Shown piece by piece: positions 7,301-14,606 of a DNA stretch of 41,147 nt; positions within the stretch are counted from its first letter, which is position 1, and every line of letters starts with the position of its first letter. The DNA is from a virus: positions 1 through 41,147 of the IMG/VR virus record IMGVR_UViG_3300046533_000321; one strand, given 5' to 3'. A program made the position numbers and the translations under genes. The notes under the pieces are model-generated. The model made no database searches. It was not told the origin of the DNA and saw nothing but the letters and a program-made list of their open reading frames with translations.

Positions 7301-9024
7301 CCCTGGTAGGGGGTCGTGACCCGCAGCAGCCCGGCGGCGGTCTTCTTGACCCGCTCCCGCAGCGGCGTCCGCAGCTTCATCGAGATCTCGTAGTACGGCT
7401 CCGCCTTGCTCGGCTCCTTGACGATCAGCCTGCCGCCGCCGAAGGCGTCCCCCCACTTGGCCGGGAACTGGAGCGAGTCGGAGGAGCGGATGATCTCGTC
7501 CAGGTTGTAGGCGTTCAGCGAGGTCGAGAGATGGGCCTGGATGTCCGCCTTCGGGATCTTCTCGGTCGAGGCGTAGCCGTCGAGGAAGTCCTTCATCCCC
7601 GAGTCGACCCACTCGGCCTCCTTGGTCGAGGTCGGCTTCTTGTTCGGAGCCAGGGTCTTGATCGTCTCCGTCTTCGTCAGCCCCTCGGGCGGGATCGTCT
7701 CCGCCACCCGGCGCTGCAGCGGCGAGTAGAAGACGGGAATGTGCTGGGACGGGTCGGGCACGACGGGGACGAGGTCGCCGCGCCAGGACTCGACGACCTT
7801 GCCGCCCTCGGTCCTGATCGTGGCCGTCGTTCCCTTGACGCTCTCGATCTGGCCGATCCCACCGCCGCCCGACTGGAAGCGGACGTGGTCGCCGGGGCCG
7901 GGGATGAAGTCGCCGCTCGGGTGGTCCATCCACTTCGCGTCACCCTCGATCAGGCCGCGCCGGACTCCCGCCTCGGTCTGGAAGCGAGCGGTCTTGGCGG
8001 CAGGGGAGGCGAGGAAGTCAGCGGCCCTGTCGGCGGTGGCGACGTTCTTGACGAAGAACTGGTTCGGGTCCTCGGCGTGGGTCGCCCGAGCAACGCTGTC
8101 GACCTGGCGCATCAGGTCGTCGACCTTGTCCGGCCCGACCCGCTGCGCGATAGCTGCCTTCCAGACATCCCGAGCCGGGCTGTCTGCGAGCGGCGTCAGG
8201 TGCGCTGCTCCCTCGACGGGCTTCGCCAGCTTGAGAAGCTCGCCGAGCTTCGCGATCTTGCCGAACGGGAGCAGCATCGCCACATCGATCCCGAGGCCTG
8301 CCACGTCCTTGCCGCTCTTCGGTCCCTGGCCCTGGGCCAGGTTGACGAGGCCCTGACCGATCAGCGCATCCGCGCCTCCCTGCGAGACGACCTTGCCGAC
8401 AGGGCGAGCGAGCGGCTCCAGCGTCCCGGCAGCAGCACCGATCTTCTGCACCGTCGGAGGAACCGCGCCCACTCGCGGCCCCTGGCGTCCGCCACTCAGC
8501 GCCACCCCGGCCAGGTTCGCCGGGATCGCCGCGATGTCCTCGCCCCAGTTCTTCAGCGTGTGAGGGGCGGTGGTGTGGATCAGCTGGTGAGCGCCCTGCT
8601 GGACTCCCTTGTTGATCGCCGTCGCGAGGTGGTAGGCAGGCATCGGATCCCAGACATCGAGGCCAAGCAGCTTCCTCGTCCCAAGCAGGCTCTTCGGGGG
8701 CGGGTGGTAGACGGGGACGGCGTCGAGGCGGTTCGCCCCGGTCGCGGTGTGGATCTGCTTCCCGATCCGCAGCCGCTCGCGAGCGTTCGTCTCCGCCGCC
8801 TGCCGCTTGCGCTTCTCGGTGATCGTCTCGGGCCTCGGCTTCGGCGGCAGGGTGACGACGCTCGTCCGCGGGGTCGGCTTCTTCGGACCCCGCTCGTTCT
8901 GAAGCTCGGGCGGAACGAAGATCGCGGTCGCGGCTCCGAAGGCGCGAGCGTCCGCGCTCACCTTCCGCTTCGGCACCTTCTTCGCTGCCAGCTTCTCCCG
9001 CGCTGTGTCGGCGCTATCGCCCAC
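4375..9024 (-). CDS. Giant polyvalent virion/ejection protein with HELAH zincin motif, 1549 aa
   Basis: This is the largest gene in the window. It starts at a GTG four bases after the upstream stop. Visible landmarks are a basic N-terminus, an EIQSDW motif at residues 608-613 typical of phage large polyvalent proteins, a zinc-metallopeptidase motif HELAH at 893-897 in STILHELAHI, and a FLFSPRLLASR motif near residue 1300 characteristic of the C-terminal domain of such proteins. The C-terminus has two 11-residue repeats of TWDSGNTGAGP. Such proteins are packaged and injected with the genome in many podoviruses. The protease might process virion proteins or act in the host. Domain names beyond the motifs are not certain. 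Confidence 0.78.
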   Translation of the reverse strand: MGDSADTAREKLAAKKVPKRKVSADARAFGAATAIFVPPELQNERGPKKPTPRTSVVTLPPKPRPETITEKRKRQAAETNARERLRIGKQIHTATGANRLDAVPVYHPPPKSLLGTRKLLGLDVWDPMPAYHLATAINKGVQQGAHQLIHTTAPHTLKNWGEDIAAIPANLAGVALSGGRQGPRVGAVPPTVQKIGAAAGTLEPLARPVGKVVSQGGADALIGQGLVNLAQGQGPKSGKDVAGLGIDVAMLLPFGKIAKLGELLKLAKPVEGAAHLTPLADSPARDVWKAAIAQRVGPDKVDDLMRQVDSVARATHAEDPNQFFVKNVATADRAADFLASPAAKTARFQTEAGVRRGLIEGDAKWMDHPSGDFIPGPGDHVRFQSGGGGIGQIESVKGTTATIRTEGGKVVESWRGDLVPVVPDPSQHIPVFYSPLQRRVAETIPPEGLTKTETIKTLAPNKKPTSTKEAEWVDSGMKDFLDGYASTEKIPKADIQAHLSTSLNAYNLDEIIRSSDSLQFPAKWGDAFGGGRLIVKEPSKAEPYYEISMKLRTPLRERVKKTAAGLLRVTTPYQGTGLAHWGEGDVIGHVRFHIITDAEGKKALLVEEIQSDWASQWREFMAAGGNEGIDKRVEQIRRELDVLAQDLDQAMYHSGDQGLVDQGQIEEEISKLQAERDHLQKLKDDVVAGAPPLGKKQMEAIVRRTVRFAHDANVERVIVTPGDVQAVRNTAFAKTPRGRAIDLTNHALPIEEQSNQAATWSVDVAGMTHEEIKAYALAHQDSGAAATFFRLYNRDIPAMFAKEMGEKSTFTKEIFGGRYADGPGALPRHGKYPMDGHVIEMTPAAKAKAAKPMSYYQTALQPGDLPKGAAEFLADGTRAVHLFETADVSTILHELAHISVEDLSGVDRKILDRHFGGFKTEADHEAYARAMERYFYEGQAMASELDPVFARIKAWMGQVYHHVDRIGGHVHPEVKAVFDRMFVQPETPEQQLVRLLKGAPQVRRAQNAGYSIERGQRIADMFERWPEDASVDEIHAAMGALKGELPKEPFTGLDELAPEAVAHIARSIRMSNRVRRFEKVRAFKALIKATEGEVPTDSEIDLLNKIFDGNVRFTKETMGRIEKLFVEVWNIPRSLAASFDLSAPLRQGFIAGTRHPIVFAKAFKPMFEALFSAKRAEEIAADIAKRDNFVHYGRGHLAIDTSASNSDLAMREEQFYSSYAEKFWPVKWSGRAYETFLHSLRADIFDLTMEAGRAAGRPVESASYVEGLGRMVNQMTGRGVLPDTHLLPMEGAAPLFNTFLFSPRLLASRVNMISPVYYAKLYKSDPHLFAEATKNLASTVLAVGVVLGTVSAVAAETGLPISVGWDPTSANFAKIRIGDTRIDILAGFSPLLVFLSREVLGRSTSSTTGKSQNLQGGFGHSSRLDIAFRFAQSKAAPSSSVILDWMRGQTFTGDDVTALGELKNSASPMMIRDVLDAWRSPKDPTAAAVAAGMALALGTFGVGVSTYAAKKKKSKSSSSDTGLTWDSGNTGAGPTWDSGNTGAGPVWTP
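4378..4461 (-). repeat. Short tandem repeat at the 3' end of the giant gene
   Basis: Two copies of a 33-base unit encode TWDSGNTGAGP, and a third partial unit (VWTP) follows. The repeat is visible at DNA level as two similar blocks containing GTGTTGCCGCT on the + strand. It is probably a flexible, expandable C-terminal tail. Confidence 0.7.
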
Positions 9025-9027
9025 GGC

Positions 9028-10521
9028 TTACGCCTTCGGGCCGTAGCCGGGGTTGGCCTGCAGCCAGGCCGGGGGCGCGGGGATGGTCGCCGAGACAAGC
9101 TCGTACGCCGCCTTCTTGATCTGGTGGGCGTTCCAGCCGAGAGGACGGAGGTGGTCGTTCATCGACTCGATCACCCGGTACATGAGGTTGCCGAAGTCGT
9201 GGATCGAGGCTTCGTGCGCCGCTGCCGCCTTCGCCGCCTGGAACTCGGGCTGCAGCGCCCAGTCCTTCTGGCTCGTCCCCTTGGGAGCGTGAGCGCCGGG
9301 CTGCTTGGCGAGCAGCCTCGTCATCTCCTTCGTGAACGCATCCGTCCCCGCCTTGTTGGCGCGAGCGACGGTCGTCGAGACGCTCGACGCCGAGGGCGGC
9401 TTGCCTCCACCGGGCTTGGTCGCGTTCACGGCCCGTGTCGCCGAGGCGTTGGCGCTGATCATGTGGGCGTCCGCGTTCTGCTGCGCGATGGAGTTCCGCG
9501 CTGCCGAGAGGACGGAGTCCTGCTGCGCCTTCCAGCGGTAGACCGCGGCCCGGTCGGCGGCGGTCTGGGCGGAGGCGAGCGAGATCTGGAACTGGTTGTC
9601 GATCTTCTGCTGGGCCTGCTCGATCTGGACCTTCTTGACCGCGAGCGAGGCGTCGAACTGCTGCTGATCCTGAATCGCCTTGATCTGGTCAGACCGCGCC
9701 CCGAGCAGCTGCTCGCGCAGCTTCGTCTCGTAGTCCGAGCGCCCCGCCGTGAGGTCGCTGACGGCCTTCATCAGGTCGGAGTTGATCTTGCCCCGGTCGG
9801 TTCCCTCGGCGGCGATCCCCTCCTGCAGGCCTCGGGCGTTGAGCGACTGCGCGGCCTGGTTCAGCCAGGTGTTGCCGAGAGCGCCCATCCGCACGTCGAA
9901 CTCGCCCGGCACGATCCCGCTGCGGTACTGCTCCGGTGCGGCCTGGGAGAGAGCGTCGAAGCCCGTGCCGCCAGCGCCGACGCGGGAGAGCGCCTGCTCC
10001 TGGGTCGCGAGGTCGGCCTTGAGCGCGTCCGCCACGCCTCCGGTCGCCGTCCCGGCGAGGCCCGTGATCGTGTTCGCAGCATGTTCCCAGGCGTCTTGCA
10101 CACCTGTCCCCATGCCAGCGTTCGCTTGCGCTGCCGCCTGGTAGGCGGACTGGAGCGCCATCCTCCGCCCCTCCGCCTCCTTGCGAAGCTGCTCGGCCTG
10201 ATCGTTCAGGACCTTCTGCTGGCTGGCGAAGCTGGAGTCGGCCATCGACTTCACCCGAGCCTCGATCTGGGCGGGAGACTCGATGGTGGTGAACGAGTCC
10301 TGCGGGGTCGCGGCCTTCTTGACGACGCGGGTCGTCGGCTTCCCACCGGGAGCGGCGAACCAGCCGAGGCCCTCCGCGAAGCTGGCCTGCTGGCCCGGCT
10401 TGATCTTCAGGTGTGAGCGCGGATCGGACGGGTTGAAGGTGAAGTACTTCTGCGGCTGCGCTGCCCTCTTGACGGGAGGGTTGCTGGCGACCTTCTGCTT
10501 CGTCTGAGGCTGGACCGCCAC
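9028..10521 (-). CDS. Probable internal virion/ejection protein, helical, 497 aa
   Basis: This protein is rich in Ala, Gln and Ser, with long predicted helices and a central SLNARGLQEG segment. That ARG(L/I) motif is shared with the next protein upstream (AARGIGSSG) and common in internal or minor structural proteins. It starts at a GTG directly after the upstream TAG. Position between the adaptor/nozzle genes and the giant polyvalent protein fits an ejection protein. No catalytic motif was seen. Confidence 0.6.
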   Translation of the reverse strand: MAVQPQTKQKVASNPPVKRAAQPQKYFTFNPSDPRSHLKIKPGQQASFAEGLGWFAAPGGKPTTRVVKKAATPQDSFTTIESPAQIEARVKSMADSSFASQQKVLNDQAEQLRKEAEGRRMALQSAYQAAAQANAGMGTGVQDAWEHAANTITGLAGTATGGVADALKADLATQEQALSRVGAGGTGFDALSQAAPEQYRSGIVPGEFDVRMGALGNTWLNQAAQSLNARGLQEGIAAEGTDRGKINSDLMKAVSDLTAGRSDYETKLREQLLGARSDQIKAIQDQQQFDASLAVKKVQIEQAQQKIDNQFQISLASAQTAADRAAVYRWKAQQDSVLSAARNSIAQQNADAHMISANASATRAVNATKPGGGKPPSASSVSTTVARANKAGTDAFTKEMTRLLAKQPGAHAPKGTSQKDWALQPEFQAAKAAAAHEASIHDFGNLMYRVIESMNDHLRPLGWNAHQIKKAAYELVSATIPAPPAWLQANPGYGPKA

Positions 10522-11481
10522 CTAGCGCCCCTGCGCGATCACGTACGCGGACTTGCCCGGCATCTGCTGCACCTTGCGCCCGTTCGCGTACGTGGTGACC
10601 GTTCCCCCGTTCGGAAGGTTGTCGATGTAGGAGACGCCGCCGAAGGGCTGCGCCGCCTTCTGCGGGACCTGAGAGGCGAAGGCCGTCGGGGGAGCGCCGG
10701 GCGTCGTCGTCTCCTCGGTCGGCGGGATCCAACTCTGCTGGTACTCCTGCGCCAGCCTGTCCGCCGCAGCCTGCCGCGCCGACGCGATCTTGTCCGCGAT
10801 CTGCGCTCGCACCGTCGCCAGGTTCGCCGTCCCCTGGTCAGCGCCCGAGAGGAAGGAGCGCATCCCCTGGTAGTCCGCTGCCTCCTTCGCGGTCAGAGCC
10901 TGACGGGTCATCTCCGTGTTCGCGCCCGAGGAGCCGATCCCTCGGGCAGCGAGCGCGGCCCTCTGCTGCCGCAGAGACTTGGTCATCGCGGCCAGGTTCT
11001 GGGCCACGGTCGAGAACTTGTTCGCCTGGGCGGCGTCGATGGTCGGCTGGTCGATGTACTTGGCGTAGTCGCCGAGCTTCGAGGAGTCGCCGCCGTAGTC
11101 GATGAAGGCCTGGCGGAGGCTCTTCTGGAACGCGGCCTCCGCCTCCCCCGTCAGCTTGTTGCCCTGAGCCTGGGCGTCGGTGACCTGCCAGTCGCCGGGG
11201 ATCATCGAGGCGTAGTCAATCGGGTCTGACCAGTGGCCCGGTGTGCCGGGCGTCACGACCGGACCCGCAGGCGCGATCCCGAGTCCACCCGCGGCGGTCG
11301 GGAGCGCGTTGATCTTCGCCACCGTTCCCGGCGAGGGGCCGAGCGATCCGTAGGGGTTGTCGCCGTAGTTCGCCTGAGTCGCCGCCGCGGTCGTGATCGG
11401 CCTCACCGCAGCTGGCTTTTTGGGGACGTTCGTGACACTGCCCTGGATCGTCTTCGGAATGTTCTTCGTGACGAGAACCAT
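10522..11481 (-). CDS. Probable internal virion/ejection protein, 319 aa
   Basis: The N-terminal third is Pro/Gly/Ala-rich and flexible. The centre (residues about 125-250) is helical with KSLRQQRAALAARGIGSSGAN, and the C-terminus is Pro-rich again with a small beta motif (NGGTVTTYANGRKV). The arrangement resembles its larger neighbour and suggests a pair of ejection or core proteins. It is followed immediately by the next gene's GTG. It is not an enzyme as far as can be seen. Confidence 0.55.
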   Translation of the reverse strand: MVLVTKNIPKTIQGSVTNVPKKPAAVRPITTAAATQANYGDNPYGSLGPSPGTVAKINALPTAAGGLGIAPAGPVVTPGTPGHWSDPIDYASMIPGDWQVTDAQAQGNKLTGEAEAAFQKSLRQAFIDYGGDSSKLGDYAKYIDQPTIDAAQANKFSTVAQNLAAMTKSLRQQRAALAARGIGSSGANTEMTRQALTAKEAADYQGMRSFLSGADQGTANLATVRAQIADKIASARQAAADRLAQEYQQSWIPPTEETTTPGAPPTAFASQVPQKAAQPFGGVSYIDNLPNGGTVTTYANGRKVQQMPGKSAYVIAQGR

Positions 11482-11490
11482 CGGTTGATC

Positions 11491-12165
11491 CTAACCCGTC
11501 GTGATGACGTAGTTGACTGCGTGATAGGCGGGAGCGTCGAGCGGAGCCGTCGTCGGCCCCGGCCCCACCTTCACTCCGGTGCCCGAGGAACCCATCCCCA
11601 GCACCTCGGCGGCGTTGTGAGATCCGTCCTGCACGATCAGGTTGCCGTTCGGGGGACTCTGGACGCCGCCGATGATCCCGCCGCTGTGAGAGTGACCTGG
11701 GTCGGTAACCGTGTGCCTGTGCTTGGGGCCTCGATTGGCGAGAGCCTGGCCGTCGTTCTGGGTCACCGCCGTCAGCGTCTGCCCGACCCCAAACAGGGTC
11801 CGGTCGCGGTAGTCGGGCAGGTTGAACGAGTTGATGTCGACCGCCCCGTAGGTGGTGCCGATGGCGTCGAAGAGGGCCGGGTAGGTCAGCCTCGACACCG
11901 ACTGTCCCTGGCAGAGGAGCGACCCCGGCGGTGGCGACGGCCCGGCGAAGGGGAGCACGATCCCTGCCGTCAGGTTCCGTACCGACCCCGTCCCCGGCGA
12001 GAAGGTGCCGAAGATCGAGGAGGCCGGAAGCTGGATTCCCGACTGCTCGATGTAGCGCTTCAGCCAGGAGAGGAACTCGGGCGGGAAGACGGTCGGGTCG
12101 CCGAGCGTGTACTCGGCTGCTCCCTTGCGGCGCTCGACATCGACGATCCCCTCGACGTTGCTCAC
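11491..12165 (-). CDS. Tail-collar domain fibre protein, 224 aa
   Basis: Residues about 69-130 match the phage tail-collar domain: IVLPFAGPSPPPGSLLCQGQ, SRLTYPALFDAIGTTYG, and NLPDYRDRTLFGVG. The C-terminal part is Gly/His-rich (KHRHTVTDPGHSHSGG), as in the receptor-facing or trimerising ends of such fibres. It overlaps the nozzle gene by four bases, so it may be a short fibre fixed at the distal tail. The family link is strong and the precise position in the particle is inferred. Confidence 0.85.
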   Translation of the reverse strand: MSNVEGIVDVERRKGAAEYTLGDPTVFPPEFLSWLKRYIEQSGIQLPASSIFGTFSPGTGSVRNLTAGIVLPFAGPSPPPGSLLCQGQSVSRLTYPALFDAIGTTYGAVDINSFNLPDYRDRTLFGVGQTLTAVTQNDGQALANRGPKHRHTVTDPGHSHSGGIIGGVQSPPNGNLIVQDGSHNAAEVLGMGSSGTGVKVGPGPTTAPLDAPAYHAVNYVITTG

Positions 12166-13709
12166 GTCGTCACCTTGGCCCGATCCTGGGAGGTGTGCTC
12201 GACGCCGATGGAGTAGACGCGGGTGATCCGCGAGGCGGTCAGGTCGCTGACCCTGACCATCACCCCGAAGGCCCTCTTGCCGACCGGGAGCTTCTTACGG
12301 GTGTACTCGCTGCAGTCGGGCAGCGTCCCCGCGTTCGACCATCCGGTCACCGAGCCTGTCGAGATGTCGATGTCCTCGGGCGTCGGCGGGTCGGTCCGGT
12401 ACTCGACCGTGAGTCCGTTCGCGCCCGGTGTCCGCACGAACGACTGGTGGTGGTAGGAGACGAAGAGGTTCCTGATCCGCTCCATCCCCTCGTCCCGCTG
12501 CAGCCTGTTGAAGCCCGTCGTCAGCGAGGCGTGAACCTCGACCCCGTTCCCGTCCACGTAGTCGGGCAGCGGTGAGGGGGGAGGGATCACGTCTTGGAAC
12601 ATCCGCGAGGTGCGGACGAGCTTGTTCGCCGTCAGGTGCCCGGCCCAGGACTGCTCCATCGCCGACTCGGAGGGGATGTAGCAGGTCGCCGGGTAGTTCG
12701 TGAAGCGGAACCAGGAGCGCGTGTTGAGGTCGCAGACGAGGGTGAAGTTGACCGCCGTCGCGGGAGGCGCGGTGCAGTTCAGGGTCACGATCAGGTAGTC
12801 GAGGAAGGTGCCGCAGGAGACGCCGTTCGCCGCGATCCGGTAGCCGTAGCCGAGCCGCCAGAAGTCTCCGATCCCGCCAAGCTCGGTCAGGTTCCTGACC
12901 GTCGAGCCGTCGGTCAGGAAGACGCCGCGCTCGTCGGCGAAGACGATGTTCTCGCGCCAGGGAACGATGGTCTGGGCCTGGGTCGAGCCGACCTGCTCGG
13001 TCAGCGTCTCGGTGAACATGTCGGTGTCGACATCGACGGCGGGAGGGATCGATCCTCTGATCCGCTCGATGGCCGAAGGGTGGTAGACGAGGATCTGGCC
13101 TGCCATCGGGGCGAGTCCATCGACCTCGTTGTTGGTCCCGATCCACGACACCGAGTCCCAGGCCGCGAGCGGACCGCCGTCCTCCTCCAGCTGGGAGAAG
13201 TAGACCTTCGAGGGAGCGGCAGGATCCCCGCCGACGACGAGCCGTGACTTGTAGGCGATCCCCACCTTCGCCTTCGGGGTCGAGGCGTGAGCGTTCGCGA
13301 CGGTGACCGTGGTGCCGTCGTAGGTCACGACCTTCGGCACGGTCAGGCCAGCGCCGTCGAAGAAGTAGACGCGGTCGTTCAGCTTGACCCCGTTCTGGAC
13401 CATCGTCGCCGGGCCTGCCCCGACCGAGGTCGCGACTCCGGTCGTCAGGTTCACGTCCCAGATCTGGGAGTTGGCGACGACGAGCAGCTTCTCGCCCTTG
13501 ACGAAGGAGGCGTGGTAGCCGCCCTGGATCGTGCCCCCGAGCGAGGTCGGGCTGAAGTACTCCCAGGCCCCGCGCTGCTCGACCCGCGCCCCCTTGCGAT
13601 TCGGGATCGCGTCGACCATGTCCCAGAGGTAGCCCGAGGGGAGGGAGTCGGAGGCGAAGTCCCTCGCGAACCCCTTGATGTCCTTGAAGATCTCCAGAGG
13701 CTGGGCCAC
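12162..13709 (-). CDS. Tail nozzle / stabilisation protein, beta-propeller-like, 515 aa
   Basis: The sequence is almost all short beta strands with repeated blade-like phrases (KGEKLLVVANSQIWDVN, RIAANGVSCGTFLDYLIVTL, WRENIVFADERGVFLTDG). This is typical of podovirus tail nozzle proteins of the P22 gp10 type. The N-terminus (LPSGYLWDMVDAIPNRKGA) is also typical. It is encoded directly after the adaptor with a three-base gap and starts at GTG. It would form the hexameric tube below the adaptor. Confidence 0.75.
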   Translation of the reverse strand: MAQPLEIFKDIKGFARDFASDSLPSGYLWDMVDAIPNRKGARVEQRGAWEYFSPTSLGGTIQGGYHASFVKGEKLLVVANSQIWDVNLTTGVATSVGAGPATMVQNGVKLNDRVYFFDGAGLTVPKVVTYDGTTVTVANAHASTPKAKVGIAYKSRLVVGGDPAAPSKVYFSQLEEDGGPLAAWDSVSWIGTNNEVDGLAPMAGQILVYHPSAIERIRGSIPPAVDVDTDMFTETLTEQVGSTQAQTIVPWRENIVFADERGVFLTDGSTVRNLTELGGIGDFWRLGYGYRIAANGVSCGTFLDYLIVTLNCTAPPATAVNFTLVCDLNTRSWFRFTNYPATCYIPSESAMEQSWAGHLTANKLVRTSRMFQDVIPPPSPLPDYVDGNGVEVHASLTTGFNRLQRDEGMERIRNLFVSYHHQSFVRTPGANGLTVEYRTDPPTPEDIDISTGSVTGWSNAGTLPDCSEYTRKKLPVGKRAFGVMVRVSDLTASRITRVYSIGVEHTSQDRAKVTT

Positions 13710-13712
13710 GGC

Positions 13713-14393
13713 CTAGCCTCCCGCGTAGTAGCTCAGGTCCGGCACCGCGCCGACCGTTCGCAGAGGGTTGCGCCGCCGGGTGCCGCCGGGCGTGACCCGC
13801 TTCTTCAGGATCCGCTTGATCTTCGCGATCTCGCCGCTCATCCCGTCCTGGCCCTCGTACTGGACGCGCCACTTCTCCCCGTTCCCCGACGCCTCATGCT
13901 GCATGTACTCGCCGCCCTTCCAGAGGCAGTAGGTGATGATCGTCGGGTGGAACTCCTCCGCCAGACCGCCGTAGAGCGGGTCGGACGGGGACTGTGTCCC
14001 GGCGCTCATCTTCTGGGGCCGGAAGACGCCGATCACCCGCAGCGTCTGCTCGCCGACGGGCGACACCCAGAGCATCGGCTCTGTCCAGGCGTAGCCCCTG
14101 ACCCCCTGGCGCTGGAGGGCCTCGATGTCCTCCCGCGTGTAGCGGTCGAGGTAGTTCCCGTTCGCGTCGGCGAGGTCGAGCAGGGAGATGATCGAGAGCG
14201 TCGACATGTCGTGGGTGATCGTGTCGGGCGTCGTCGTCATGTTGATGATCCGCGCTCCCGCGTGGGTGCGAGCGGAGATGTCGGTGATCGCCTCGAAGAT
14301 CAGGTCCTGGGCGAACTGCGTCTCGGAGAAGGTGGTGTCGTCCTGCAGCCCCAGGGTGAACTGGATCCGGGTCAGGATCTGGTCGCGGGTCAC
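13713..14393 (-). CDS. Head-tail adaptor (P22 gp4-like), 226 aa
   Basis: The helical N-terminus (RDQILTRIQFTLGLQDDTTF) and the phrase QFAQDLIFEAITDISARTHA are typical of dodecameric adaptor proteins that dock under the portal in short-tailed phages. The middle has a beta region (VSPVGEQTLRVIGV) and a long helix (YCLWKGGEYMQHEASG). It begins at a GTG overlapping the preceding stop. It precedes the nozzle gene, the usual order. The assignment is by shape and context. Confidence 0.65.
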   Translation of the reverse strand: MTRDQILTRIQFTLGLQDDTTFSETQFAQDLIFEAITDISARTHAGARIINMTTTPDTITHDMSTLSIISLLDLADANGNYLDRYTREDIEALQRQGVRGYAWTEPMLWVSPVGEQTLRVIGVFRPQKMSAGTQSPSDPLYGGLAEEFHPTIITYCLWKGGEYMQHEASGNGEKWRVQYEGQDGMSGEIAKIKRILKKRVTPGGTRRRNPLRTVGAVPDLSYYAGG

Positions 14394-14593
14394 TCGATGA
14401 CCTGCTGGATCTGCTCGACCATCTCCTCGGTCAGACCGACGCCGACCTGCCCGTTCTCGGGCGGCTCGTAGGAGGCGAGCTTCTCCTCCAACTCCGCGAT
14501 CCTCACGTCCCGCGCCTCGATCTCCATGATCAGGGCGCGACGGGTGACCTCCAGGTCACCGATGGCTGCGAGCATGAGTTCGTGCTGGTTCAT
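14390..14593 (-). CDS. Small coiled-coil protein, 67 aa
   Basis: The sequence is one heptad-rich helix (RRALIMEIEARDVRIAELEEKLASYE) with a short acidic tail. It overlaps the adaptor start by four bases (GTGA). A short coiled coil between fibre and adaptor genes could be a fibre-assembly factor or a minor tail component. No family was recognised. Confidence 0.6.
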   Translation of the reverse strand: MNQHELMLAAIGDLEVTRRALIMEIEARDVRIAELEEKLASYEPPENGQVGVGLTEEMVEQIQQVIE

Positions 14594-14606
14594 TGGTGTC
14601 CTTTCA

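Noticed and set aside
4765-10416. Very long rightward open frame (1883 codons) opposite the giant gene and its neighbour
   Set aside because: It is Arg/Leu/Val/Asp-rich with no domain, crosses the boundary between two convincing leftward genes and has no ribosome site. It is an antisense shadow of high-GC coding.
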